Both the position numbers and the translations under genes were made by a program. DNA of 36,992 nucleotides from assembly GCA_943349045.1 (NCBI GenBank), contig CALQZC010000006.1, positions 1-36,992 of the forward strand. The letters run 5' to 3'. Source of the stretch: Candidatus Peribacteria bacterium (lineage in GTDB: Bacteria; Patescibacteriota; Gracilibacteria; UBA1369; UBA12463). Shown here piece by piece: positions 15,752 through 24,873 of the stretch; positions within the stretch are counted from its first letter, which is position 1, and each line of letters begins with the position of its first letter. The notes beneath the pieces are model-generated. The model was given only the letters and a program-made list of their open reading frames with translations. It made no database searches and had not been told where the DNA came from.

Positions 15752-16098
15752 TAGTGCGTAACCACTGCCAAATTAATGTTAGGATACTAATTTCATGAGC
15801 TGAAAGTGACGTTTTGTGATGGGTGGTTTCGTTGAGGAAGTTATTAGCTCGATACTAACTTGGATACCAGTTTTATTTTTTGTGGTGAAATAGTCTTATT
15901 TTTGAAAAATGGCCATTTTTGAAGCTGGAAATTTCCACGTGGAAATTTTTGAATACATCAGAATTTTTCATAAAGTCAAATTCACTCACCGCAAGGTACC
16001 GTGACCTACTTTCTCTTCCCACCCCAGCCATCATCTGCTAAGCTAACCCCTTCCCCCGCAAACTTCAGGAAAACCCATCAAAACCCACCAGTAAATAC
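15752..16098. other. Intergenic region without a gene, containing palindromes
   Basis: I see no coding potential between recJ and the promoter of the DHH gene. It holds palindromic repeat copy B (15901-15954) and AT-rich sequence. No clear recJ terminator was found unless the palindromes serve as one. Confidence 0.6.
15901..15954 (+). repeat. Intergenic palindromic repeat, copy B (two perfect palindromes)
   Basis: Two perfect palindromes stand 8 bp apart: AAAAATGGCCATTTTT (15905-15920, 16 bp) and AAATTTCCACGTGGAAATTT (15929-15948, 20 bp). The core GGCCATTTTTGAAGCT is shared with copy A at 2848-2901. ATTTTTGAA occurs three times here (15898, 15915, 15945). Confidence 0.75.
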
Positions 16099-16127
16099 TT
16101 GACTAAAAAAGAGATATGGTTTATAAT
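16099..16127 (+). promoter_or_regulatory. Promoter of the NrnA-like DHH gene
   Basis: TTGACT (16099-16104), 17-nt spacer, TATAAT (16122-16127): near-consensus. The leader is about 54 nt and A/C-rich, without a Shine-Dalgarno site. Confidence 0.85.
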
Positions 16128-16187
16128 TAGATAATAGCCTGAAGACAGCAGAAAACACCAACTACAAACAACATCCTATCATCCGTC

Positions 16188-17813
16188 ATGAATCCAGCAA
16201 CTACCTCAGTCCAACAACAGATCGTCGACCTCATGCTCGCCAACCAGAAAATTCTGATCATGGCGTCATCACCAGCAGACGGCGACTGTATCGGCAGCTC
16301 GCTCTCGCTCTACCTCGCGCTCAAGAAACTCGATAAAGAGGTAACCGTTGTTTGTCCGGATCCAATTCCAGACCTCTATCACTTCCTTCCAACCACGCAC
16401 ATCATCGGCAATCGCGTCGTTGCATCCAAGGATTTTGTGATTACGATTAATACGAATAAAGTTCAGACCGCCGATGTGAAATCCATCGTCGAAAACGGCA
16501 AGATCAATATTATCATTATGCCGGAAAATGGGCGACTAACCGAAGAGGATGTTTCCTTTAACTACGGCCCAGATCGCTACGACCTCATCATTACGGTCGA
16601 TACGGGCGGACTCGAACAGCTCGGTCAACTCTACGCTGGCAACATCGAAATGTTTCATCAGATTCCGGTGATCAACATCGACCATCACATCAGTAACGAC
16701 CACTTCGGAAAAGTGAATCTCGTCGACGTTATGGCATCGGCGACGACAGAGCTCTTGATTCCCGTGATTGCACTTCTCGAGAAGGTCTCTGGAAAACCGC
16801 TCTGGGATGAGGATATTGCTACACTCCTCCTCACAGGAATTATCACCGATACCGGAAGTTTTCAGAATGCCAATACCACTCCGAGAGCCTTCGACGCCTC
16901 CGCGCAACTCATCTCATTCGGCGCTCGTCAGCAGGAAATTATCCAGCATATTTTCAAAACGAAACAGCTCACGACCCTCAAACTTTGGGGTCGAATTCTC
17001 TCAAAAATGCAGACCGATGAAAAGTTCCACGTCGTTTGGTCCGCACTCACACAGAAAGATTTTGCCGATACCGGCGCTGCTGAAAATGAAACGGGTGGCA
17101 TCATCGATGAACTTCTTTCCAATGCCCCAGGGGCAGAAATTATCTGTCTCCTCAAAGAAAAAAAGGACGGCCTCATCTCTGGCTCGATCCGCACGACGAA
17201 TCCGTCTATTGACGCTGCCGCCCTCGCCGAAACATTTGGAGGCGGTGGTCACACCCGTGCTGCAGGCTTCAAAGTCACAGGACTTTCACTCGAAAAAGTT
17301 GAACAGCAGGCACTCAAAACATTCCGTGAATATCAGAGCAAGCGCCTCGGAGTTCCACTCGATGGTGAGCAAGAAGTAAGCGTGAGCGCCACACCGAAGC
17401 GCAGCGAAGGTGCTGAACCCGTTCCCGCTCCCACGCCAAAACCAGTTATCCCCGCACCAGTCCCACAGCCAAAACTAGTTATCCCGGCACCAAAAGAAGT
17501 TCCAGCTCCGTCAACTCCTGCTCCTACACCAACGCCACCACCACCAGCTGCACCACAGCCTACACCGGCAGTAGCAGCTCCAACTCCTGCTTCACAACCA
17601 CTCACTCTGCCGATTATCGCACACCCAAAGCCAGTAATTCCCCCAAGCCCGGTAGTGCCTCCAGCAGCTCCAACTCCAGCCCCAGCCCCACAAGCCCCAG
17701 TTTCCGGCTTCAATCTCCAGCAGCCAGTTGACCTTGAAACCACAGAAAAAGAGGCAAAAGAAGAGATCCCTGAGGAGGTGAAACCGCAGGCTCCATACAG
17801 CTTTGAGAAATAA
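16188..17813 (+). CDS. DHH-family phosphoesterase (NrnA-like) with Pro/Ala-rich tail
   Basis: Residues 1-375 are an NrnA-type DHH/DHHA1 phosphoesterase, a family that degrades short oligoribonucleotides, pAp or cyclic-dinucleotide products. Motifs: ASSPADGDCIGSSLSLYLAL (motif I), YDLIITVDTGG, VINIDHHISNDHFG (DHH), GIITDTGSFQN, and DHHA1 GGGGHTRAAGF. Motif I reads PADGD. An insertion of about 45 residues (ASKDFVITINTNKVQTADV...EEDVSFNYG) lies between motifs I and II. From about residue 395 to 515 the protein is Pro/Ala-rich with PKxVIPxP repeated three times, ending in an acidic segment EKEAKEEIPEEVKPQAPYSFEK. The tail is presumably a flexible linker to a binding peptide. NrnA naming is by family; substrate unproved. 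Confidence 0.88.
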   Translation: MNPATTSVQQQIVDLMLANQKILIMASSPADGDCIGSSLSLYLALKKLDKEVTVVCPDPIPDLYHFLPTTHIIGNRVVASKDFVITINTNKVQTADVKSIVENGKINIIIMPENGRLTEEDVSFNYGPDRYDLIITVDTGGLEQLGQLYAGNIEMFHQIPVINIDHHISNDHFGKVNLVDVMASATTELLIPVIALLEKVSGKPLWDEDIATLLLTGIITDTGSFQNANTTPRAFDASAQLISFGARQQEIIQHIFKTKQLTTLKLWGRILSKMQTDEKFHVVWSALTQKDFADTGAAENETGGIIDELLSNAPGAEIICLLKEKKDGLISGSIRTTNPSIDAAALAETFGGGGHTRAAGFKVTGLSLEKVEQQALKTFREYQSKRLGVPLDGEQEVSVSATPKRSEGAEPVPAPTPKPVIPAPVPQPKLVIPAPKEVPAPSTPAPTPTPPPPAAPQPTPAVAAPTPASQPLTLPIIAHPKPVIPPSPVVPPAAPTPAPAPQAPVSGFNLQQPVDLETTEKEAKEEIPEEVKPQAPYSFEK

Positions 17814-17847
17814 AGGTTCTTTCTAGTATCTTTCCAGTAACTTTACC

Positions 17848-17876
17848 TTCACGGAAAGCTGATTTTGTGATACAAT
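17848..17876 (+). promoter_or_regulatory. Promoter of the three-gene cassette 17910-24100
   Basis: TTCACG (17848-17853), 17-nt spacer, TACAAT (17871-17876), about 33 nt before the first ATG of the cassette. Confidence 0.55.
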
Positions 17877-17909
17877 GATAAGATCTCAAAAATACAAAAA
17901 ATCACACAG

Positions 17910-18230
17910 ATGGAAGAACAAACCAAGATTGCCGAGCTCATAAAAAACTCCCGAGCCCTTTCCGAAGACAAAAAAGAACTCTATCTCCAGAGTGTCTTAT
18001 TTTTTTCGCAGGAAACCCTGAAAATTTTACAGTCACTACTAGAACATGAACAGGAAACGCTTGCGGCCATTCATGCTGAGGAACTAATTGAGCGAGAAAA
18101 AATAAACCAGGCTGCCGCTCTAAGAATTGATCAAACCTTTAAAAAAGCGCTTACATTCGCGATGGCCGATCAAGAGGCTGGAGAGAAAGAAGGAGCGGAG
18201 GACTTGTTACAAAAACTCGATCAACTATGA
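17910..18230 (+). CDS. Small coiled-coil protein, first gene of the cassette
   Basis: A 106-aa acidic, almost wholly helical protein (MEEQTKIAELIKNSRALSEDKKELYLQSVLFFSQETLKILQSLLEHEQETLAAIHAEEL...). Heptad-like spacing of Leu/Ile suggests a coiled coil through about residues 35-100. No membrane helix or known motif. Its TGA stop overlaps the ATG of the 1721-aa gene (ATGA), so translation of the two is probably coupled and the products may interact. I do not recognise the family. Confidence 0.82.
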   Translation: MEEQTKIAELIKNSRALSEDKKELYLQSVLFFSQETLKILQSLLEHEQETLAAIHAEELIEREKINQAAALRIDQTFKKALTFAMADQEAGEKEGAEDLLQKLDQL

Positions 18231-21200
18231 GAGTACCACGTTGTCATTACCGGAACACCTATAAGCATGACCACACCTTCATCTATCTAGAAGCTGGCCA
18301 GAATACCGCGAAAGCTCCAGAGGCCATTCAGAAAAAAGAGGCCATCCTCAAAAAAGATGTCATCGACGAAAAAGCTCTTCAGGAAAAGATGACGTCAATT
18401 CAAAATAAAATTGATGCATCACCGCTCGATGCGGAGCATAAGGAAAAGGTAAAAGCAGAACTAAAAAAAATGGATAGTGAGCACGCCGACGCGATCGGTA
18501 AGCTCAGCAACGTCACGGAAAAGTCTCTCAAGGCCGCAGGAGAAAAGTTTCAAGAAGATCTCAAGTATTTCGAAATTCGACCCGAGGTCGTATTTCTTTT
18601 CGACACGATCAATAGCTCAGAGTTCAAAGAAATCCAGAAGCAGCAGCCGAACATACGGGCATTGGAAACAAAGACAAAAGCCGCAGCAGATTTGTATCGC
18701 TCACATCTGATGGCTAATGGCGAGTCCGCTCCAGGTCACGAGACGGATTTGGAAGGACACATGTTGGCAATACAGGCGCTCTACGCTGGATTGGAACCAG
18801 TCGTACAGCAGAAAGAGCATCTGAGTGGTGGAGATGAGAGCCAGCTCAAGACATTAGAAAAAATACTGGGTGAGAAAAATAATTTCACGCTCGCGAACTT
18901 CAAAGAAAATGCCGGCATCCATGGTGGTATCGAGAGCAGTGAGTCAAAACTCAGAATTCCAGGAAGTCTCGTAGAGCTGCAGGGTCGACAACAGGTGATA
19001 GAAAATAATCTCACTCGCATACGAAGCATTCTCTATCGCACCACAGGTAATCCTAAGTACGAAGCAGCCTACACGCAAGAGACCAAAGCAAAGCAAAACG
19101 CACTCACCGGTCAGGTAGCTGCCACCATGGATGCCCTGCAGGCTGCCCCCTACGAAGTAGAGATAAAAAAACATGCTCAAGAGAAACTTGGCAAACTTGG
19201 AACAGAGTTGCAAGACCTCCAGAACATGCGCGGCAAAGATCCCATCAATGCACAAAGAGGGGCAGTCGATCTTCTCCAACGACTTCGAGGATTCACCAAA
19301 GGATACAGAGTGGGTGATGCAGATCAGGATCTCAAGATGGTAGAACTCAAAAAATACTCAGACGTAGAAAAAGCATTCCATAACGGTGTGCAGCAATACA
19401 TCGGAGAAACAGAAAACCTCATCCTCGATGCGACGACAAACAACCCTTCCATGAAGACATATCAGCAGGAGGCTATAAGCGTCATAAGTAATACACAGCC
19501 ATTTGTGAGTAGTATTGGCACGCTCTTCAAGCAGATGCAAGCCGGTAAAACACCAAGTGAGTCTGATATGAAAATGTTCCACGAGGATGCCAACAGAATT
19601 CTCCTAGACCCAACCTTCAATAAACTCGCAGGTTCAGATGCCAATCAATTCTTTGGGAATCTCAAAATTCCAGATGAAGCAACGTCACCACGACTGCATG
19701 AAGCGATGACGAAGATCAAAGATATGCAGGACAAAGTAAGCGCCTACATGAAAACTCTTAACGTTCTCACGCGACAGGTCGTGGGAATAAAAGGCCATGG
19801 CGTGGGACTCGAAGCCTTCCTCAAAGACGCAGGCAAATTTTTATTGGTCACCACCGCAGCCGTTGCAGGAGCGGTCGCCATGACAGCCCTTGCCCCAGCC
19901 ACAGGTGGTGCGTCGCTTGTTGCTGCTAAAATTGTCGCCACCTCCCTCGGTGCCGCCATTGGTGCCAACTACATGACTGCCGCCATCGAAGGAAACACCG
20001 ATGCCATCGGCACCGAAAACATGCTCAAATCCTGGGGCCAAGGCATGCTATTCTCTGGCGGCGGGATGATCGCAGGTCAGGCCCTCGGCACGGTCCTCGG
20101 TAAAAGCGCGCAGGTACTTTCCAAGACACTCAATATCGCACCCGATAAAATTTTCACCGCTCCATCTATCCAGACAGGCATCAAAACTTTGGGCCTGAAA
20201 GGCTATCTCCAGCAAGTGGCCTCAGAAACCAAAGAAGAAATGTTCGAAGAAGCCATGCAAAAAATAGGTGAAGGTCTCGCTCCAAACAACCCATATCTCG
20301 GCTTCGTATTCTCGCTTATTCCATCCGCATCTGGCAAGGCGCGCGACATTCTCCACGCTGGAGGGATCGAGAGCACGATAACCAATAGTGGCGTAGAAGT
20401 AGAGTACGATAATGTGGAGAACGCGGTTAAGGCGCTCGTCAAAGCACAAGCACCAGCAGAGGTGGTGGACGCCGTAAAAAACAATGTAGCCGCAAAATTA
20501 ACACAAAATGGAGTAGATATAGTCATTCGTCCATCGCCGGAAATCGAAGCTGCTGCTCGTAAGGCAGGTCTCGATGTTGTCACAGAGCAGCAATTAAGAG
20601 TGAAGGCCGAAGAGCTCCGCGAAAAAGCCGATAAGGCAAAAGCTGACGGTAAGCCAGATGCAAAGCTGGAAGCGAAGGCCCAGGATGCCGAGAGGGCATT
20701 CCGAGAGGCCGAGATAAAAGCAGAGACTTCTCTCGTTGCAGAAAAAGAACTCCTTCTGAAGCAACATCTCGATGGCATGTGTCCATGTCATCATGGAACG
20801 ATGAGTGCGATAGGCAAGGTCGATAGCACGGGAAAAGATGTTTTCGAAAGGAGTAAGCAGCTCGATGCAGCCCTCGCAAGAATGGATGCATATCAGGCAT
20901 CAGTCGACCAAGACGGACACGTAACCAAAATGCGTGAGAAATTTTCCAACGAAGCTCTCGACAGTACGACTGAGGCAGGAAAAAAAGTCGATGCGGCTCT
21001 AGCCGGTCAGCAAGTTGAAGTTGAAGTACGCCTTCCAGATGGAACAAGAAAGACGGAACAGATCGCAATTCGAAAAGAATTACTCACTCCCGATACGCTT
21101 CTCAAATTAGCATCAGGTGAACCGCTGGAGATGGGAATGTATGATACATATTTACATAAACATCTTTCGGAAAATCTGAGTAGTTCTCTTGATGATGCCA

Positions 21201-23392
21201 TCAAGCCCAACAAGCAAGATAGTCCTGAGACAGTGAGCTATAAAGAAAAATTAAAAAATACACGCGGCCAGATTCTAGAAGCAGCAAGAAAGGGTGATGC
21301 AGCAGCTATAGATGCGCTTCTTGATTTTGCAACGGATAAGCAGAAGAAATTCATAAAAGATGGATTAATGGGGGCATTTGAGAAATCGCAGCAGGGTACG
21401 GAAGTTTTCAAACGTAGTCATGCCGAAATGAATGCGGAAGGAAAGGACATCTCAAGGCAATTCATGAGTGATACGGTGAATAAAATGTTCGACGATTTCG
21501 CTAGAAATTATGAAAAAGAAAATCCTGGCCAGAAAATTGATCAAGCAGCGCTTGAAAAAATAAAGGGTGAAATCATGAAGGCAGGTATAGATCAGCACAT
21601 TGATAATCCACCCCAATACGTATCACACGGGTTTGATCACTCACTTCGCGTGATGGAAAATATATCAACTATTCTGAAAGGAAGTCCTGGAGCCGTAAAG
21701 GGCATGATGGAAAAATACAATGTCACCGAGTCACAGGCTCGACTCATAATGTTGATGACCGGAGTATGTCACGATTATGGCTATCCAACCGTTGGAGACA
21801 TGAATAAGTCTCTCCATGCGATCACGGGAACCTATCGCTTCATCACGGATATCGCGATGCCGCTTGCGAAGGCCATAAATCTCGACCTTTCTAATCCCGA
21901 TCATCAGAAGCTCATCAAGAACTTCGCAAACAGTATTGAGTGTCACTCAGCCGATAAAACAGATACCACATACGAGAATGAAAAGGGAGGTAAGGATAAG
22001 CTCGACTTCGATCGAAAAATTACCGTTGAACTCATTATTCCTGGAACCGATATTACGTATACGCAAGAATTTCTCTTTATGAAGAGTACATTTGATACCT
22101 ATCCGGGCGGTCAAGATGCGATATCGGCCAATATTCTCGATTTCTATCGGAAGAACAATATTCCGATCACGGGAAAGTTTCTCGTTGAAGGAGGTAAATT
22201 CGAAGGTCGTTATGTCGATCTCCCTGGATCAAAGCAAAAAGGCTCACTTCCAGCAGGCATAGCCTATCGAGGAGCAGAAATGAGCACTCGAAAAGTTGAT
22301 GAAAACGGAAATATCGTTACCGCCTCGAGACACACGCTACCGAGCGAAATGGAGGCCACCGGTTCAAAAGAGTTTAAATTCGACCCCCTCCTAGCCCTCG
22401 TTCGATACGCCGACAACCTCGATATGCAAGAGAGTCGCTTCTCCGACTTCCAAAAGACGCCAATATTCAAGCGACTCTTTGAGCGTATGGGTGCGGAACG
22501 ATCAATGAGAACTGAAGTAGGGGAGCAAACTATTTCCAACGCCCTGAATGATGCTCTGTCGGGAAATGAGGTGCACATACCAACCATAGACGCCCTTCCA
22601 AAATCAGCAGACGGAAAGCCTATCCTCTATGAAGGAGAACTCCTCACGCTCACGAAGGCGCTCATCGAGCAAAATGGCAAGTTAACCGATGATGAAAAAG
22701 CAAGGCTCAGCAAAGATGAGGCGAAGGCCCTTGTCGAAAGCCGAACAAAAGAGCTTCGAGCCAGAAATCTCCCTCGCCTTCTCGAGCTTGTACGTACGGC
22801 TACTCTACAGAAATTTGGTGATCCCCCAGTATCACTCACGCCCGAGGCACATAACACGATCATTGAAGCCCTCAAAGATATCGTTGCCAATAGCGCAAAC
22901 TCACCAAAAGATCTGAAAAATAAGATACAGAGCGTCTTGTCCACCATTGCCCTCGCGGATGAAAAAGCAAATATACCAACGGAACAAAAATATCTCGATC
23001 TCATCGACAAGTATATTGGTACCGTCAACGAAGTTTCCTTCAGGCACTTCGGTGGATGCCGCCCGATCGACAAGATTGATGTACAGAACGGTGTTATGGC
23101 TCTCACACTCAATCCTGAGGTAGTGAAAAGATATCTGGGCCTAGTAGCTGCAGAAAAGGTGCCAGGCCAAAGTGTACCAATCAATATTCCTGTGAATATC
23201 TATCAGATTTGGAGAGGTATCGAAGCCTATGAGTCCTTGACAGTAGATGGTAAAAAGATGAAACTCAAAATATCCATGAAAGGTACTCCAGACTTCGAGT
23301 TTGATCCAAATAAAGTAAATGATGATGAATCCACAAGTATGCTCTTTGCTGAGGCTTACCAGAAGTGGGAATCTGCAAATGTACAAAAATAA
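18227..23392 (+). CDS. Giant protein (1721 aa) with hydrophobic hairpin and C-terminal HD phosphohydrolase domain
   Basis: By far the largest gene here, and not recognised as a whole. Residues about 30-520 are charged and helical (coiled-coil-like). About 535-640 form a Gly/Ala-rich hydrophobic pair of segments (FLLVTTAAVAGAVAMTALAPATGGASLVAAKIVATSLGAAIGA and MLFSGGGMIAGQALGTVLG). About 880-950 is a Lys/Glu/Ala coiled coil after a CPCHHG motif near 852-857. About 1125-1400 holds an HD domain: SHGFDHS (H1134, H1138), CHDYGY (H1182-D1183), ECHSAD (H1240) and RYADNLD (D1396). There is no signal peptide. The ATGA overlap fixes the start in the absence of a better one. The HD residues are complete, so metal-dependent phosphohydrolase activity is likely; substrate unknown. 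Confidence 0.88.
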   Translation: MRVPRCHYRNTYKHDHTFIYLEAGQNTAKAPEAIQKKEAILKKDVIDEKALQEKMTSIQNKIDASPLDAEHKEKVKAELKKMDSEHADAIGKLSNVTEKSLKAAGEKFQEDLKYFEIRPEVVFLFDTINSSEFKEIQKQQPNIRALETKTKAAADLYRSHLMANGESAPGHETDLEGHMLAIQALYAGLEPVVQQKEHLSGGDESQLKTLEKILGEKNNFTLANFKENAGIHGGIESSESKLRIPGSLVELQGRQQVIENNLTRIRSILYRTTGNPKYEAAYTQETKAKQNALTGQVAATMDALQAAPYEVEIKKHAQEKLGKLGTELQDLQNMRGKDPINAQRGAVDLLQRLRGFTKGYRVGDADQDLKMVELKKYSDVEKAFHNGVQQYIGETENLILDATTNNPSMKTYQQEAISVISNTQPFVSSIGTLFKQMQAGKTPSESDMKMFHEDANRILLDPTFNKLAGSDANQFFGNLKIPDEATSPRLHEAMTKIKDMQDKVSAYMKTLNVLTRQVVGIKGHGVGLEAFLKDAGKFLLVTTAAVAGAVAMTALAPATGGASLVAAKIVATSLGAAIGANYMTAAIEGNTDAIGTENMLKSWGQGMLFSGGGMIAGQALGTVLGKSAQVLSKTLNIAPDKIFTAPSIQTGIKTLGLKGYLQQVASETKEEMFEEAMQKIGEGLAPNNPYLGFVFSLIPSASGKARDILHAGGIESTITNSGVEVEYDNVENAVKALVKAQAPAEVVDAVKNNVAAKLTQNGVDIVIRPSPEIEAAARKAGLDVVTEQQLRVKAEELREKADKAKADGKPDAKLEAKAQDAERAFREAEIKAETSLVAEKELLLKQHLDGMCPCHHGTMSAIGKVDSTGKDVFERSKQLDAALARMDAYQASVDQDGHVTKMREKFSNEALDSTTEAGKKVDAALAGQQVEVEVRLPDGTRKTEQIAIRKELLTPDTLLKLASGEPLEMGMYDTYLHKHLSENLSSSLDDAIKPNKQDSPETVSYKEKLKNTRGQILEAARKGDAAAIDALLDFATDKQKKFIKDGLMGAFEKSQQGTEVFKRSHAEMNAEGKDISRQFMSDTVNKMFDDFARNYEKENPGQKIDQAALEKIKGEIMKAGIDQHIDNPPQYVSHGFDHSLRVMENISTILKGSPGAVKGMMEKYNVTESQARLIMLMTGVCHDYGYPTVGDMNKSLHAITGTYRFITDIAMPLAKAINLDLSNPDHQKLIKNFANSIECHSADKTDTTYENEKGGKDKLDFDRKITVELIIPGTDITYTQEFLFMKSTFDTYPGGQDAISANILDFYRKNNIPITGKFLVEGGKFEGRYVDLPGSKQKGSLPAGIAYRGAEMSTRKVDENGNIVTASRHTLPSEMEATGSKEFKFDPLLALVRYADNLDMQESRFSDFQKTPIFKRLFERMGAERSMRTEVGEQTISNALNDALSGNEVHIPTIDALPKSADGKPILYEGELLTLTKALIEQNGKLTDDEKARLSKDEAKALVESRTKELRARNLPRLLELVRTATLQKFGDPPVSLTPEAHNTIIEALKDIVANSANSPKDLKNKIQSVLSTIALADEKANIPTEQKYLDLIDKYIGTVNEVSFRHFGGCRPIDKIDVQNGVMALTLNPEVVKRYLGLVAAEKVPGQSVPINIPVNIYQIWRGIEAYESLTVDGKKMKLKISMKGTPDFEFDPNKVNDDESTSMLFAEAYQKWESANVQK

Positions 23393-23425
23393 AGACTTTT
23401 TAATTTCTAAAATAAAAATCAATCC

Positions 23426-24100
23426 ATGGATACATTAGAACACTTTGATACCGACAATATGATTGATCTGACCCTTCCGGAAAATGAAGCAGTAGTAAGT
23501 AAGATGAAAGATATGGGAGAGGTGGGACAGTTCGTACTTTTACTCCTTGAGCGGGCAAAAAGCGAAGGAAAATTACTGACGCTATCAGGCCTAGGTACCG
23601 GAAAAATATCGCTCCTCTACGACAACGATGGTGTTAAATTTTGTTTACGACCTTCTATGGATGTTGGAGATGAGGGGATCTCCCATGCTCACTACGCTCT
23701 GCGCACCTACTTCTACAAGAAACCCTGGGTTCGCGATATCGTGTCACGAATTCCGGATAACGGATGGGTTGAAATTTGGCCTGTTACCTTCGCTGAGATA
23801 TGCTCCGGCCTCGTCGGAGAGAAATTCAATCTTGATGTTATTGAACGTCAGTATCCGAACGTTAAATATCCAAAAATCATAAGTATTATTGAATCAGAAA
23901 CCAAAGGTCTTGATCAATACTTCACATATAGGCCAGCCCCAGGATTAGAGTTCTTTAGAATGGTATTTCGGGACGAGACGGTGAAAGAAGCCTACTTGCA
24001 GGACGACCAGGTGGCACTGCAGCCATTAAAGGATATTCTTGCGCAGGCACTTCCAAAAATTCACCAAAAATTACTCGAAGCAAACGGAGAAAATCATTAA
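23426..24100 (+). CDS. Hypothetical protein, third gene of the cassette
   Basis: A 224-aa soluble protein beginning MDTLEHFDTDNMIDLTLPENEAVVSKMKDM. The middle (about 50-130: GKISLLYDNDGVKFCLRPSMDVGDEGISHAHYALRTYFYKKPWVRDIVSRIPDNGWVEIWPVTFAEICSGL) looks like an alpha/beta domain, with a helical C-terminus. No motif I can name. It starts 33 nt after the giant HD protein, with no terminator between, so it is probably co-transcribed. Its stop is only 3 bp from the convergent yebC stop. Confidence 0.8.
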   Translation: MDTLEHFDTDNMIDLTLPENEAVVSKMKDMGEVGQFVLLLLERAKSEGKLLTLSGLGTGKISLLYDNDGVKFCLRPSMDVGDEGISHAHYALRTYFYKKPWVRDIVSRIPDNGWVEIWPVTFAEICSGLVGEKFNLDVIERQYPNVKYPKIISIIESETKGLDQYFTYRPAPGLEFFRMVFRDETVKEAYLQDDQVALQPLKDILAQALPKIHQKLLEANGENH

Positions 24101-24103
24101 GAC

Positions 24104-24850
24104 TTAGAGCTGCTCCGCAATCGCATCATCAATCTCATAGTTACCATAGACGGTAGTCACATCGTCGTCCTCTTCGAGGAGTTCAATCAACTTGAGTAAT
24201 TGGCGAGCCTTTTCAAGATCACTGATAGTGACCGTATTTTTCGGAAGGTAGGTAATTTCACTCTTCGACACGGTATACCCGGATTTCTCGAGAGCAACTT
24301 TTACCGCATGGAGCTGCGAAGGATCCGTCTTCACCTCGACCGTACCCTCACCAACATTCACATCGGAGGCACCGGCATCGATAGCCGCGAGCTCGATTTC
24401 ATCAGCCGACTTACCTGCGAGATTCACCTCAATCAACCCAACCTTATCAAACATCCACGCAACACTCCCAGCGGCACTCATCTCGCCGCCATTTTTCATC
24501 AACACGAGCTTCACACTCTGGAGTGAGCGGTTTTTATTGTCGGTAAGAACATCCACGAGCATCACCGTATTCGCCGGACCTCGTATCTCATATAACGCAT
24601 CCACGATGATAGTATCATCCTTGAGTTCACCGGTACCCTTCTTGATCGCACGCTCGACATTCGCGTTTGGAACACCATCAGCCTTCGCGCGTTCAACAGC
24701 CGAACGGAGCGTTGGATTTGTCACCATGTCGCCACCACTTCGCGCGGCAACTTCAATCAACTTTCCATGTTTGGAGTACGACTTCCCCTTTTTCGCATCA
24801 GTAACCGACTTTCGGGCTTGAATATTGTGCCACTTGGAATGACCGGACAT
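24104..24850 (-). CDS. yebC: YebC/PmpR-family protein
   Basis: Family of transcription regulators or translation factors (recent work on members ties them to ribosomes stalled at proline stretches). The 248-aa product begins with the diagnostic MSGHSKWHNIQARKSVTDAKKGKSYSKHGKLIEVAAR and continues NPTLRSAVERAKADGVPNANVERAIKKGTGE. The three-domain length is normal, and the acidic C-terminus (LIELLEEDDDVTTVYGNYEI) is typical. It lies 23 nt downstream of the malic enzyme gene on the same strand and is probably the last gene of that operon. Confidence 0.96.
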   Translation of the reverse strand: MSGHSKWHNIQARKSVTDAKKGKSYSKHGKLIEVAARSGGDMVTNPTLRSAVERAKADGVPNANVERAIKKGTGELKDDTIIVDALYEIRGPANTVMLVDVLTDNKNRSLQSVKLVLMKNGGEMSAAGSVAWMFDKVGLIEVNLAGKSADEIELAAIDAGASDVNVGEGTVEVKTDPSQLHAVKVALEKSGYTVSKSEITYLPKNTVTISDLEKARQLLKLIELLEEDDDVTTVYGNYEIDDAIAEQL

Positions 24851-24873
24851 ATGGTTTCATGTAAAAATATATT

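Noticed and set aside
17333-17743. Minus-strand 136-aa Gly/Ala-rich ORF opposite the DHH tail
   Set aside because: It is the complement of the proline-rich repeats (CCN codons read as GGN), a compositional shadow.
18227-23392. UGA recoded as glycine (Gracilibacteria-type code)
   Set aside because: Genes end properly at UGA (17910-18230, tsaD) and long ORFs have no internal UGA needing recoding; the standard bacterial code fits.
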